27,299 nucleotides of DNA. Origin: Rhodoferax sp. (GTDB lineage: Bacteria; Pseudomonadota; Gammaproteobacteria; Burkholderiales; Burkholderiaceae_C). Numbering within the stretch: the first letter of the stretch is position 1; the number at the start of each line of letters is the position of its first letter. The stretch is taken from the NCBI GenBank assembly GCA_028711355.1, contig JAQTSL010000006.1, forward strand, positions 1 to 27,299, given 5' to 3'. Positions 1 to 8,319 of this stretch are shown here, in pieces. The position numbers were made by a program, and so were the translations under genes. Under the pieces are notes generated by a model that saw only the letters and a program-made list of their open reading frames with translations, had not been told where the DNA came from and did not search any database.

Positions 1-971
1 CCCTGGTACGGATTGGACGTCAGCATGACGGTCTCGCTCATGCCGTAACGCTCCAGAATGGTGTGCCCGGTGCGTTGCTGCCAAGCGGAAAACGTGTCCA
101 TCAGCAACGGCGCTGAACCCGACACAAACAGACGCATATTGCGACAAGCGGCTCGGTCCAGCCCGGGTTCGGCCAGCAAACGCACATACAGCGTAGGAAC
201 CCCCATGAACACGGTGGCGTCGGGCAGGCGGCTCAGCACTCGCTTGGGGTCAAATTTGGCCAGCCAGATCATCTTGCTGCCATTGATCAGCGCGCCATGG
301 CAGGCGACAAACAAGCCGTGCACATGAAAGATCGGCAAGGCATGGATCAGCACGTCGCCGCCTTGCGCCGGGCGGCGCCAGCCCCAATAGTCCTTGAGCA
401 CACGCGCGTTGCTCAGCATATTGCCGTGCGTCAGCATGGCGCCCTTGGAGCGTCCGGTGGTACCGCTGGTATAGATCAGGACCGCCACATCAGTTGGCTC
501 GCGCTCAACGCAAATCGGTTGGTCCGACGCCTGCGCAGCACGCTCCAGCAGACTGCCGGTGCGGTCATCGTTGAGGGTGAACACCCACTGGGTACCGGCC
601 TGAAACGCCAATTTGCTCACCCACGGAAAATTGTGCCCAGTGCAAACCACCAGCGCCGGTTCGGCGTCACCAATGAAATACGCAACTTCGGCACTTTGAT
701 AGGCCGTATTGAGCGGCACAAACACGTAGCCCGCGCGCAAAGTGGCCAGGTAAAGCAGCAAAGCCTCAACCGACTTGTCCACCTGGGCGGCGATACGCGA
801 ACCCGCTGGCAAATCCAGCGATCGCAAAAAATTGGCCAGCATGGCGCTGCCGCGCTCCAGATCGCGCCAACTGTAATACAGCGCGTTGTCGGTCTCGACC
901 GCGGTGGCCGCCAGATCAGCCGGAAAAGCGGCACGCAAAGCAGCGTAAAGGTTTGAGTTTGCGTTCGTCAT
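1..971 (-). CDS. matB: Malonyl-CoA synthetase (MatB-like), C-terminus cut by window edge
   Basis: Acyl-adenylate-forming ligase that probably activates malonate to malonyl-CoA with ATP in the cytoplasm. The gene reads from ATG at 971 to the left edge without a stop, giving 323 residues of a family usually about 500 long. The AMP-binding P-loop YTSGTTGRSKG lies near residues 167-177, followed by HALPIFHVHGLF, GVPTLYVRLL, LFVSGSAPLL and ERYGMSET. These blocks closely follow rhizobial MatB as I remember it, which is why I prefer malonate over other acyl substrates. The C-terminal lid domain with its catalytic lysine is outside the window. It starts 34 bp after the hydratase-family gene on the same strand, so co-transcription is likely. 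No strong ribosome binding site is visible. An acyl-CoA synthetase of other specificity is the main alternative. Confidence 0.85.
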   Translation of the reverse strand, partial: MTNANSNLYAALRAAFPADLAATAVETDNALYYSWRDLERGSAMLANFLRSLDLPAGSRIAAQVDKSVEALLLYLATLRAGYVFVPLNTAYQSAEVAYFIGDAEPALVVCTGHNFPWVSKLAFQAGTQWVFTLNDDRTGSLLERAAQASDQPICVEREPTDVAVLIYTSGTTGRSKGAMLTHGNMLSNARVLKDYWGWRRPAQGGDVLIHALPIFHVHGLFVACHGALINGSKMIWLAKFDPKRVLSRLPDATVFMGVPTLYVRLLAEPGLDRAACRNMRLFVSGSAPLLMDTFSAWQQRTGHTILERYGMSETVMLTSNPYQ

Positions 972-1005
972 GGAATCTTCGAAAATTGTTGATCAAAAAA
1001 AAGAG

Positions 1006-1806
1006 TCAAAAACACGCCGGTCTTTTTTTCAGAAAGGCCTCAATACCCTCACGGTGTTCGGCACTGTCGGCGTAACGATAAGCCTGCTCCATCAGCAAAG
1101 CCAGGCGCTCGTCGGCCACTACGTCCGGCACCTCGAAAGCTGCTGGCTGGCTCAACACGCGCAGCGTTTGTTTGTTCAGGCGCGCCGCTCGCGGTGCCAA
1201 CGCCATGATGCGCTGCACCGTCGCTGTTGTCACCGCTGCCAGATCGTCATCGGCCATGACCTGGCTCAAAAAACCGCGCTGCAACAGTTGCGGCGCACTA
1301 AACACCGCGGCCTCCAGCAACATCTGGCGGGCAGTGACCAACCCAAGCTCGCGGCCCACCAAGGCGACCTCGCGCGGCGCCATCGGAAACCCCAATTTGG
1401 CAATCGGCGCGCCAAAGCGGGCCGATTCGGCGCTCAAACGGATATCACAGCAACTGGCAATTTCAATCCCTGCGCCCATGCAATTGCCAGAGATTTGGGC
1501 CACCATCGGCACATCACACGCCAGCATCGCCTGCAGCGCAGCCCAGACTTCGGCTTCGTGAAAGTCGCGCAAACTTTCCTGTTCAAAGCGAAAACTGGCG
1601 TATTCCGAGATATCCCCCCCCGCGCAAAAATGGCCGCCCTGCCCGCTGACCAACACACAGCGCAACGTGCGATCGGCCTGGAGTGCCTCGAAAGTCGAAC
1701 GCAACTCGCGCCACATGGCACGGCTCATGGCATTGAATCGCTTGGGATAACTCAGCCGCACCTGTGCTAGCGCGTCCGTCACTTCACAAACGATTTTGGC
1801 AACCAT
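1006..1806 (-). CDS. Enoyl-CoA hydratase/isomerase (crotonase) family protein
   Basis: A 266-residue crotonase-fold protein, the usual length for the family, acting on a CoA thioester. The first oxyanion-hole segment is HFCAGGDIS (about residues 59-67) and the second is GNCMGAGIEIASCCDIRLS, which holds one of the two glutamates used by classical hydratases. The second glutamate, normally in a G-x-P-E block after ARFG, is absent: the sequence reads ARFGAPIAKLGF. Plain enoyl-CoA hydration is therefore doubtful, and an isomerase, decarboxylase or hydrolase activity on the same fold is possible. It lies 34 bp upstream of matB, which suggests acyl- or malonyl-CoA metabolism. The ATG at 1806 follows a dispersed repeat that occupies the gap to lgt, and no clear ribosome binding site is seen. 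Confidence 0.85.
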   Translation of the reverse strand: MVAKIVCEVTDALAQVRLSYPKRFNAMSRAMWRELRSTFEALQADRTLRCVLVSGQGGHFCAGGDISEYASFRFEQESLRDFHEAEVWAALQAMLACDVPMVAQISGNCMGAGIEIASCCDIRLSAESARFGAPIAKLGFPMAPREVALVGRELGLVTARQMLLEAAVFSAPQLLQRGFLSQVMADDDLAAVTTATVQRIMALAPRAARLNKQTLRVLSQPAAFEVPDVVADERLALLMEQAYRYADSAEHREGIEAFLKKRPACF

Positions 1807-1814
1807 TTTTACTA

Positions 1815-1865
1815 TGTATAAAGTAGCTACTCACGCTTTATAAATAAGGGCTAGAGGCCAATTTA
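1815..1865 (-). repeat. Dispersed ~45-bp repeat, copy A (intergenic)
   Basis: Fills most of the gap between the lgt stop and the hydratase-family start. On the minus strand it reads GGCCTCTAGCCC, then TTATTTATAAAGCG, then AGTAGCTAC. The same blocks in the same order occur in copies inside murI, dapE and prmB and near the acs stop. The family resemblance is seen directly; mobility is inferred. Confidence 0.7.
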
Positions 1866-1868
1866 GCA

Positions 1869-2669
1869 CTAAGGCTTGCTGGCGCGCCGCCAAACTACGG
1901 CCCCTGCCACCACCATCGGCACACACAACCATTGCCCCATGCTCATTCCCAGGCTCAACAGCCCTAAGTGCGCATCGGGTTCACGGAAAAATTCAGCCAC
2001 AAACCTCAGCATTCCATAGCCCATCAAAAACAGTGCTGACACCTGACCCGGCAAGCGCGGGCGGCGTGCGTACCACCACAGCACCACAAACAGCAACAAC
2101 CCCTCGCCCAAAAACTGATAGACCTGCGAAGGATGGCGCGGCAGCTCACCGGCACCGCGAAACACCATGCCCCAGGGCAAATCGGCACTGGCCACCCGCC
2201 CCCACAACTCGCCATTGATGAAATTGCCCAGACGCCCCATCGCAAGCCCCGTGGGCACACACGGTGCGACAAAATCCGCCACCTGCAACAGCGGCTTGTG
2301 GCGCGACCAGGCAAACCAGACCTCCGCCAGCGCCACACCGATCAGTCCACCATGAAAACTCATGCCGCCCTGCCACACCGCAAATACCTCCAGCGGATGG
2401 GCGGCGTAATAGCCCGGTTTGTAAAACAGGCAGTAGCCGATGCGTCCGCCCAGAATGACGCCCATCACCCCCAGAAACAGAATGTCTTCAATGTCCCGTG
2501 GCTGCCAGGCTTGTGGACCTTTGAGCGAGGCAAACGGTTGATGACGCAGGCGCAACCGTGCCAGCCAAAAAAACAGGCCAAAAGCCGCCAGGTAGGTCAG
2601 GCCGTACCAATGCACGGCCAGCGGGCCCAATTGCAGCGCAACCGGGTCGATCTGGGGGTGAGTCAACAT
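1869..2669 (-). CDS. lgt: Prolipoprotein diacylglyceryl transferase
   Basis: Inner-membrane enzyme that moves a diacylglyceryl group from phosphatidylglycerol to the lipobox cysteine of prolipoproteins, the first step of lipoprotein maturation. The 266 residues carry the Lgt signature GRLGNFINGELWGR at 145-158, the conserved His in GGMSFHGG (H106), the N-terminal HWYGLTYL block, and about seven hydrophobic segments. Length is normal. Its ATG shares one base with the ilvD stop (TGATG), so the two are probably translationally coupled. It is the second gene of an ilvD-lgt pair, with a dispersed repeat immediately after its stop. Confidence 0.97.
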   Translation of the reverse strand: MLTHPQIDPVALQLGPLAVHWYGLTYLAAFGLFFWLARLRLRHQPFASLKGPQAWQPRDIEDILFLGVMGVILGGRIGYCLFYKPGYYAAHPLEVFAVWQGGMSFHGGLIGVALAEVWFAWSRHKPLLQVADFVAPCVPTGLAMGRLGNFINGELWGRVASADLPWGMVFRGAGELPRHPSQVYQFLGEGLLLFVVLWWYARRPRLPGQVSALFLMGYGMLRFVAEFFREPDAHLGLLSLGMSMGQWLCVPMVVAGAVVWRRASKP

Positions 2670-4528
2670 CAGTCTTGGAGCAGCGACAGGTCGCGCACAG
2701 CGCCCTTGTCGGCCGACATCACCAGCTTGGCATAGGCTTTGAGCGCCGCCGACACCTTGCGCGGGCGCGGCTGCGCAGGTTTCCAGCCCAGCGCGTCCTG
2801 CGCGGCACGGCGGCGGGCCAGTTCTTCGTCGCTGACCAGCACGTCGATGCGCCGGTTCGGGATGTCGATGCGAATCAGGTCACCGTTTTGCACCAGGCCA
2901 ATCGCCCCGCCGGCCGCTGCCTCAGGCGAGCAGTGGCCGATCGACAGGCCCGAGGTGCCACCAGAAAAGCGCCCATCGGTCAGCAGCGCGCAGGCTTTGC
3001 CCAATCCCTTGCTCTTGATGTAGCTGGTGGGATACAGCATTTCCTGCATACCGGGGCCGCCTTTGGGCCCTTCGTAGCGCACAATCACCACGTCGCCGGC
3101 CTTGACCTGGTCGTCCAGTATGTGCGCCACGGCTTCGTCTTGCGACTCGGTGATGTGCGCAGGCCCTTCAAACACCAGCAAATTGTCATCCACCCCTGCG
3201 GTCTTGACCACGCAGCCGTCTTTGGCGATATTGCCGTACAGCACCGCCAGACCGCCTTGTTGCGAAAACGCGTGTGCCGCATCCCGAATGCAGCCCCCCG
3301 CGCGGTCCAGGTCCAGGCTGGGCCAGCGCACGCTTTGCGAAAACGCCACCTGGCTGGGCACGCCACCAGCACCGGCGCGATAAAAGGTTTGCACCGCCTC
3401 TGAAGACGCATCGGCAATGTCCCACGTAGCCAGCGCATCGGCCATGGAGGGCGCGTGCATCATGGGCACGTCGGTGTGCAGCTTGCCGGCGCGCGCCAGC
3501 TCACCCAAAATGGCCATGATGCCACCAGCGCGGTGTACATCCTCTAGATGGTATTTGTCGGTATTGGGTGCCACCTTGCACAACTGCGGAACCTGGCGCG
3601 ACAGGCGGTCAATATCGGCCATGGTGAAAGCAATGCCGGCCTCTTGCGCCACCGCCAACAGGTGCAGGATGGTGTTGGTCGAGCCGCCCATGGCAATGTC
3701 GAGCGTCATGGCGTTTTCAAACGCCTTGAAACCGACCGAGCGCGGCAGCACGCGCTCGTCGCCCTGCTCGTAATAGCGTTTGCATAAATCCACAATCAGG
3801 TGCCCGGCGCGTTTGAACAGTTGTTCGCGATCGGCGTGCGTCGCCACCAATGAGCCATTGCCAGGTAATGACAAACCCAGCGCTTCGGTCAGGCAGTTCA
3901 TCGAGTTGGCAGTAAACATACCCGAGCACGAGCCACAGGTGGGGCAAGCGCTGCGCTCAACCTCAGCCACGGTTTCATCGCTTTGGGCGCGGTCGGCGGC
4001 CATCACCATGGCGTCGATCAAATCGAGCTTTTTGAACTGCACCGTGGCTTGCCCGGGCAGCTTGAGCTGCGCCTTGCCCGCTTCCATCGGACCACCCGAC
4101 ACAAACACCGCCGGGATGTTCAGGCGCATCGCGGCCATCAGCATCCCCGGGGTGATCTTGTCGCAGTTGCTGATGCACACCAGCGCGTCGGCGCAGTGCG
4201 CATTGGCCATGTACTCCACGCTGTCGGCAATGATGTCACGGCTGGGCAAGCTGTACAGCATGCCGTCGTGGCCCATGGCAATGCCGTCATCGACGGCAAT
4301 GGTGCCGAATTCCTTGGCGACACCGCCGGCCGCTTCAATCTCGCGTGCCACCAGTTGGCCCAGGTCTTTCAGGTGCACATGGCCCGGCACAAATTGGGTA
4401 AAAGAGTTAACTACCGCAATGATGGGCTTGTTGAAGTCACCGTCTTTCATGCCAGTGGCACGCCACAGGGCGCGAGCACCCGCCATATTGCGGCCGGCGG
4501 TGGTGGTTGCAGAGCGATAAGCGGGCAT
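2669..4528 (-). CDS. ilvD: Dihydroxy-acid dehydratase
   Basis: Iron-sulfur enzyme that dehydrates 2,3-dihydroxy acids to 2-keto acids in valine and isoleucine synthesis; cytoplasmic. I place the start at ATG 4528, which gives MPAYRSATTTAGRNMAGAR and matches the E. coli IlvD N-terminus; a TTG at 4543 would add five residues. The 619-residue product matches the long IlvD type. Cluster and active-site blocks are present: ISNCDKITPG (Cys122), ACPTCGSCSG (Cys195, 198, 201) and FVSGGPMEAG, plus a late DGRFSGGTSGLSIGH block. It lies 54 bp after the small Trp-rich gene and overlaps lgt by one base. Confidence 0.98.
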   Translation of the reverse strand: MPAYRSATTTAGRNMAGARALWRATGMKDGDFNKPIIAVVNSFTQFVPGHVHLKDLGQLVAREIEAAGGVAKEFGTIAVDDGIAMGHDGMLYSLPSRDIIADSVEYMANAHCADALVCISNCDKITPGMLMAAMRLNIPAVFVSGGPMEAGKAQLKLPGQATVQFKKLDLIDAMVMAADRAQSDETVAEVERSACPTCGSCSGMFTANSMNCLTEALGLSLPGNGSLVATHADREQLFKRAGHLIVDLCKRYYEQGDERVLPRSVGFKAFENAMTLDIAMGGSTNTILHLLAVAQEAGIAFTMADIDRLSRQVPQLCKVAPNTDKYHLEDVHRAGGIMAILGELARAGKLHTDVPMMHAPSMADALATWDIADASSEAVQTFYRAGAGGVPSQVAFSQSVRWPSLDLDRAGGCIRDAAHAFSQQGGLAVLYGNIAKDGCVVKTAGVDDNLLVFEGPAHITESQDEAVAHILDDQVKAGDVVIVRYEGPKGGPGMQEMLYPTSYIKSKGLGKACALLTDGRFSGGTSGLSIGHCSPEAAAGGAIGLVQNGDLIRIDIPNRRIDVLVSDEELARRRAAQDALGWKPAQPRPRKVSAALKAYAKLVMSADKGAVRDLSLLQD

Positions 4529-4582
4529 GGCAGTTTCCGTCAAGTTGGGATCGAACGTATCAGAACGGTCGCAGATTATGGC

Positions 4583-4834
4583 CTAGCGCTTGTTACGGGC
4601 GTCGCTCTGGGTGGCATCCAGCGCCTGTTTGGTGCGCTCGCGTCGCTGGTCGCGTCGCTGGTCTTCGCGCTCCATCGACTTGCGCTTGGTATAGCCCGAG
4701 CTGTCGGCCCAACCCCACCAAACCACCGCCAGTGCAAAAGGGGCCAGAACCAACCACCAGGACCACTGCGCCACCGGTCCAAACTCCAGATACTTCATGA
4801 CCAGCAACGCCAGCCCCAGACCTAAAAAATACAT
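4583..4834 (-). CDS. Small Trp-rich membrane protein (TIGR04438-like)
   Basis: An 83-residue protein with an N-terminal hydrophobic half containing six tryptophans (QWSWWLVLAP, VVWWGWADSS) and a strongly charged C-terminal half full of Arg, Asp, Glu and Lys. Two membrane segments are likely (about residues 1-14 and 23-42) with the basic tail in the cytoplasm. It resembles the small Trp-rich family seen in Burkholderiales, whose function is unknown to me. An AGGAGA ribosome binding site seven bases before ATG 4834 supports the start. It is upstream of ilvD on the same strand and may be the first gene of that operon. Confidence 0.8.
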   Translation of the reverse strand: MYFLGLGLALLVMKYLEFGPVAQWSWWLVLAPFALAVVWWGWADSSGYTKRKSMEREDQRRDQRRERTKQALDATQSDARNKR

Positions 4835-4991
4835 GATGCTGTCTCCTTCTACGTTCGATGTACAACAAGCTACGTTTGCGCCATTGTCGCAGCGGCATCA
4901 TCCCGTGGCACGCAAGCAACGCCCCCAGGTGTCAACCACAACTCCTACAATCACGTTGGATGAACAGTATCGTCCAAAAAAGGAAATTTTC

Positions 4992-5294
4992 ATGAAACAA
5001 TTGCTCTTGCCCTTGGTGGTATTGTCTTTACTGGCGGTACCGGCCTTGGCCGACGAAGCCTTGGCCAAAAAGAAAAACTGCCTGGCCTGCCACGCGATCG
5101 CCAAGAAGGTCGTCGGCCCGGCCTACAAGGATGTCGCCGCCAAATACGCTGGTCAGAACGTGGTGGCCAAGCTTTCCACCAAAATCATGAAGGGCGGATC
5201 AGGTGCCTGGGGCGCTATTCCCATGCCAGCCAATCCGCAGGTCAACCAAGCTGAGGCAGAAACCCTGGTGAAATGGGTGCTGTCGCTCAAATAA
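4992..5294 (+). CDS. Class I c-type cytochrome (c551/c552-like), periplasmic
   Basis: A 100-residue precursor with a clear signal peptide (MKQLLLPLVVLSLLAVPALA, cleavage after residue 20). The mature ~80 residues hold one heme site, CLACH (Cys30, Cys33, His34), and a distal Met ligand in AIPMPANP (Met78). KVVGPAYKDVAAKYAG and KGGSGAWG match small electron-carrier cytochromes such as Hydrogenophilus c552. It should carry electrons in the periplasm, possibly to a terminal oxidase. The start at 4992 is chosen over longer in-frame options because the signal peptide begins there and AAGGA lies just upstream. A terminator follows 42 bp after the stop. Confidence 0.93.
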   Translation: MKQLLLPLVVLSLLAVPALADEALAKKKNCLACHAIAKKVVGPAYKDVAAKYAGQNVVAKLSTKIMKGGSGAWGAIPMPANPQVNQAEAETLVKWVLSLK

Positions 5295-5335
5295 CTTCAT
5301 AGCTTGCCGACGCGCCGCACCGGCGCAGCCTCAAT

Positions 5336-5361
5336 AAAAAGCCCGCAGATGCGGGCTTTTT
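5336..5361. terminator. Bidirectional intrinsic terminator
   Basis: GCCCGCA-GA-TGCGGGC forms a seven-base-pair stem with a tiny loop, preceded by five A and followed by five T. It lies between the convergent cytochrome and acs genes, so it can end transcription from both sides. Confidence 0.92.
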
Positions 5362-5370
5362 ATTGGTTAA

Positions 5371-5419
5371 AACAGCTTCCGTCCCTTATTAGGCAACGGC
5401 TAAAAGCTATTGTTTTTGA
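5371..5419 (+). repeat. Dispersed ~45-bp repeat, copy G (intergenic)
   Basis: Lies between the terminator and the acs stop. CCCTTATTAGGCAACGGCTA followed by AAGCTATTGTTTTTGA follows the family order (CCCTTAT, CAAGCGC-like block, AGCTA, T-rich end), although the first block is diverged. This is weaker than copies A and D. Confidence 0.5.
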
Positions 5420-5423
5420 CAGA

Positions 5424-7421
5424 TCAGTAGGTTTGGCCCAACTGCGTCAGGATCGCCGGGTTTTCCAGCGTCGAGGTGTCCTGGGTGATGGTTTCACCCT
5501 TGGCCAATGAACGCAGCAGGCGACGCATGATCTTGCCCGAGCGGGTCTTGGGCAGGTTTTCACCAAAGCGGATGTCCTTGGGCTTGGCGATCGGCCCAAT
5601 CTCTTTGGCCACCCAGTCGCGCAGGACTTTGGCAATTTGCTTGGCTTCGTCACCGGTCGGGCAACTGCGCTTGAGCACCACAAAGGCGCAAATCGCCTCA
5701 CCGGTCAGATCATCAGGACGGCCCACCACAGCGGCTTGGGCCACCAAATCGGTTTTGGCGACCAAGGCCGATTCAATTTCCATGGTGCCCATGCGGTGGC
5801 CCGACACGTTCAGCACGTCGTCAATGCGGCCGGTAATGCGGAAATAGCCACGGTCTGCGCTGCGCACCGCACCATCACCTGCCAAGTAGTACTTACCACC
5901 CAGGTCAGCCGGGAAATAACCGGTCTTGAAGCGTTGCGGGTCACCCCAGATGGTACGAATCATCGACGGCCAGGGGCGTTTGACCACCAGAATGCCACCC
6001 GAACCGTTGGGCACATCGTGACCGGCTTCATCGACAATGGCGGCCGCTATACCGGGCAGCGGCAATGTGCAAGAGCCAGGTACCAGCGGTGTCGCACCCG
6101 GTAGTGGCGAGATCATGTGCCCACCCGACTCGGTTTGCCAGAAGGTATCGACGATCGGGCATTTTTCGTGGCCGATGTTTTTGTAGTACCAGATCCAGGC
6201 TTCCGGGTTGATCGGCTCGCCAACCGTGCCCAAAATGCGCAGGCTCGACAAATCAGAACGATCCGGATGGACCTTGGGGTCGCCCTCGGCCGATTTGATC
6301 AGCGCCCGAATGGCGGTAGGTGCGGTGTAGAAAATGCTGCATTTGTGACGCTCAATCATCTGCCAGAAACGCCCGGCATTGGGATAAGTCGGGATGCCTT
6401 CAAAAATAATTTGGGTGGCCCCGGCAGCCAACGGCCCATAGGCCACATACGAGTGGCCGGTGATCCAGCCGATATCAGCCGTGCACCAGAACACGTCGGT
6501 CGGTTTCAGGTCAAACACCCAGTCCATGGTCAGCTTGGCCCACAGCAAAAAGCCGCCGGTCGAATGCTGCACGCCTTTAGGCTTGCCGGTGGAGCCAGAG
6601 GTGAACAAGATGAACAGCGGGTGCTCAGCGCCGACGGAAACGGGCGCACAGACGGTGCTTTGACCGGCCAGGGCTTGGGTGAAAGTCACGTCACGGCCAG
6701 CGACCATGTTGCAAGCCGTCGCGACACGCTGATAAACAAACACCGTTTTGATCGACTCACAGCCACCCAGGCCCAAGCCTTCGTCAACGATCGATTTCAA
6801 GGGCAGTTCTTTGCCACCGCGCAACTGGAAGTTGGCCGTGACCACGGCCACTGCACCGGCGTCGATGATGCGCTCTTGCAGCGCCTTGGCCGAGAAACCG
6901 CCAAACACCACGCTGTGGATGGCCCCAATGCGGGCGCAGGCCTGCATGGCGATCACACCTTCCAGCGACATCGGCATATAGATCAGGACGCGGTCGCCTT
7001 TATTGATGTTGTGCGCCTTCAGGGCATTGGCAAACTGACCGACCCGGGCCAGCAGTTCTTTGTAGGTGGTCTTGGTGACCGTGCCGTCGTCCGCTTCGAA
7101 AATAACAGCCGTCTTGTTTTCAACCGGCGTACCAACGTGCTTGTCCAGACAATTGGCCGAGGCGTTGAGTTCGCCGTCTTCAAACCACTTGTAGAAAGGT
7201 ACATTGGACTCGTCAAGCGTCTTGGTAAAAGGTTTGGTCCAGACCACGTTTTCACGTGCCAGGCGGGCCCAAAAGCCTTCAAAGTCTTTTTCGGCTTCAG
7301 CGCACAGAGCGTAGTAGCCTTCCATGCCCTGAATGCGAGCCGCCTTGACGGTGGCCTCGCTGGGCGGGAAAACGCGGTTTTCAACCAGCATGGATTCAAC
7401 AGCAGTTTTGGGTGTGGTCAC
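5424..7421 (-). CDS. acs: Acetyl-CoA synthetase (acetate-CoA ligase)
   Basis: Activates acetate to acetyl-CoA through acetyl-AMP, in the cytoplasm. I use GTG at 7421 (665 residues) because a strong GAGGAGA ribosome binding site precedes it and the longer in-frame reading would translate that site. Motifs: P-loop FTSGSTGKPKG near 273-283, DTFWQTESGG, GRIDDVLNVSGHRMGT, and LPKTRSGKIMRR with the conserved lysine (about K630) that is acetylated to switch off activity in characterised Acs proteins. Length is normal. It is divergent from the yqhA-like gene and convergent with the cytochrome gene. Acetyl-CoA specificity is inferred from full-length family resemblance. Confidence 0.97.
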   Translation of the reverse strand: MTTPKTAVESMLVENRVFPPSEATVKAARIQGMEGYYALCAEAEKDFEGFWARLARENVVWTKPFTKTLDESNVPFYKWFEDGELNASANCLDKHVGTPVENKTAVIFEADDGTVTKTTYKELLARVGQFANALKAHNINKGDRVLIYMPMSLEGVIAMQACARIGAIHSVVFGGFSAKALQERIIDAGAVAVVTANFQLRGGKELPLKSIVDEGLGLGGCESIKTVFVYQRVATACNMVAGRDVTFTQALAGQSTVCAPVSVGAEHPLFILFTSGSTGKPKGVQHSTGGFLLWAKLTMDWVFDLKPTDVFWCTADIGWITGHSYVAYGPLAAGATQIIFEGIPTYPNAGRFWQMIERHKCSIFYTAPTAIRALIKSAEGDPKVHPDRSDLSSLRILGTVGEPINPEAWIWYYKNIGHEKCPIVDTFWQTESGGHMISPLPGATPLVPGSCTLPLPGIAAAIVDEAGHDVPNGSGGILVVKRPWPSMIRTIWGDPQRFKTGYFPADLGGKYYLAGDGAVRSADRGYFRITGRIDDVLNVSGHRMGTMEIESALVAKTDLVAQAAVVGRPDDLTGEAICAFVVLKRSCPTGDEAKQIAKVLRDWVAKEIGPIAKPKDIRFGENLPKTRSGKIMRRLLRSLAKGETITQDTSTLENPAILTQLGQTY

Positions 7422-7428
7422 GGGTAAG

Positions 7429-7435
7429 TCTCCTC
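7429..7435 (-). promoter_or_regulatory. Ribosome binding site fixing the acs GTG start
   Basis: The minus strand reads GAGGAGA seven bases before the GTG at 7421. A longer in-frame start exists at 7475 but would place this site inside the coding region. Confidence 0.85.
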
Positions 7436-7567
7436 TTTTTAAATAAAATTCGCCCTTTAATATTACAGTTGGCACTTACAAGTTACTGACTGTCGGGCCG
7501 GATGGGGGGGGCGCGCGGCATGGTAGCGCGATAAACTCGCCGCCTCGAGTAGCATTTACCCAGCCCC

Positions 7568-8170
7568 ATGACAAATCCATCACCCCCTAAAAGCCCCACC
7601 TTGCGCCCCATTCCCCGGCTGATTTTTGCCAGCCGCTGGCTGCAACTGCCGCTTTACCTGGGTTTGATCCTGGCTCAAGGCGTCTATGTCTATCACTTTC
7701 TGGTCGAGTTGTTGCACCTGCTGGAGGCGGCTTTCGGCAGCCAGGCGGCGCTGGCCGCGCTGATCGACAGCATTGGCTACAAGACCGACGTGCAGATCAC
7801 CCACCTGAACGAAACTGTCATCATGCTGGTGCTGCTGGCGCTGATTGACGTGGTGATGATCTCCAACCTGCTGATCATGGTGATTGTGGGCGGCTATGAG
7901 ACCTTTGTTTCGCGCATCAATTTGGAGGGCCACCCGGACCAGCCCGAATGGCTCGACCATGTCAACGCCTCGGTGCTGAAAGTCAAGCTGGCGATGTCGA
8001 TCATCGGCATCAGCTCAATCCACCTGCTCAAGACCTTTATCAACGCTGCCAATTACAGCGACAAGGTGCTGATTGCGCAAACGGTGATCCACCTCGCCTT
8101 TTTGCTGTCCGCCATGGCCATTGCCTACACCGACAAGCTGATGGCGCACAACGTGTCTCCATCCCATTGA
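7568..8170 (+). CDS. YqhA/UPF0114 (TIGR00645) family inner-membrane protein
   Basis: A 200-residue protein matching E. coli YqhA across its core: FASRWLQLPLYLGL, a long hydrophobic stretch with LVLLALIDVVMISNLLIMVI, GGYETFVSRI, then LKVKLAMSIIGISSIHLLK and IHLAFLLSAMAIAYTDKLM. Three to four membrane segments are expected. It is longer than YqhA because of a proline-rich N-terminal tail and an insertion after the first membrane segment. Function is unknown. It is divergent from acs; the 146-bp gap must hold both promoters, but I cannot identify convincing -35/-10 pairs. No good ribosome binding site precedes ATG 7568, so the start is less certain than the gene. Confidence 0.88.
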   Translation: MTNPSPPKSPTLRPIPRLIFASRWLQLPLYLGLILAQGVYVYHFLVELLHLLEAAFGSQAALAALIDSIGYKTDVQITHLNETVIMLVLLALIDVVMISNLLIMVIVGGYETFVSRINLEGHPDQPEWLDHVNASVLKVKLAMSIIGISSIHLLKTFINAANYSDKVLIAQTVIHLAFLLSAMAIAYTDKLMAHNVSPSH

Positions 8171-8319
8171 TGTCTTGACGGTCGCAATGAGAGCGGTCTG
8201 AGCGGCTCACCCTGCCTCGGCTGCGCTGCTCTGTGGCGGGTTCGTGATGCAAACCCCGGCAATTTTTGATATTCTCCTGAATATGAACTTGTGACATCAA
8301 CACTGCCGGAGGACTACCC

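Noticed and set aside
3983..4825. Plus-strand open frame of 280 codons opposite ilvD
   Set aside because: Antisense shadow of ilvD and the small Trp-rich gene, with no recognisable motif.
4797..4991. 65-residue N-terminal extension of the cytochrome c gene
   Set aside because: The signal peptide begins at ATG 4992 with AAGGA upstream; the extension would bury it.
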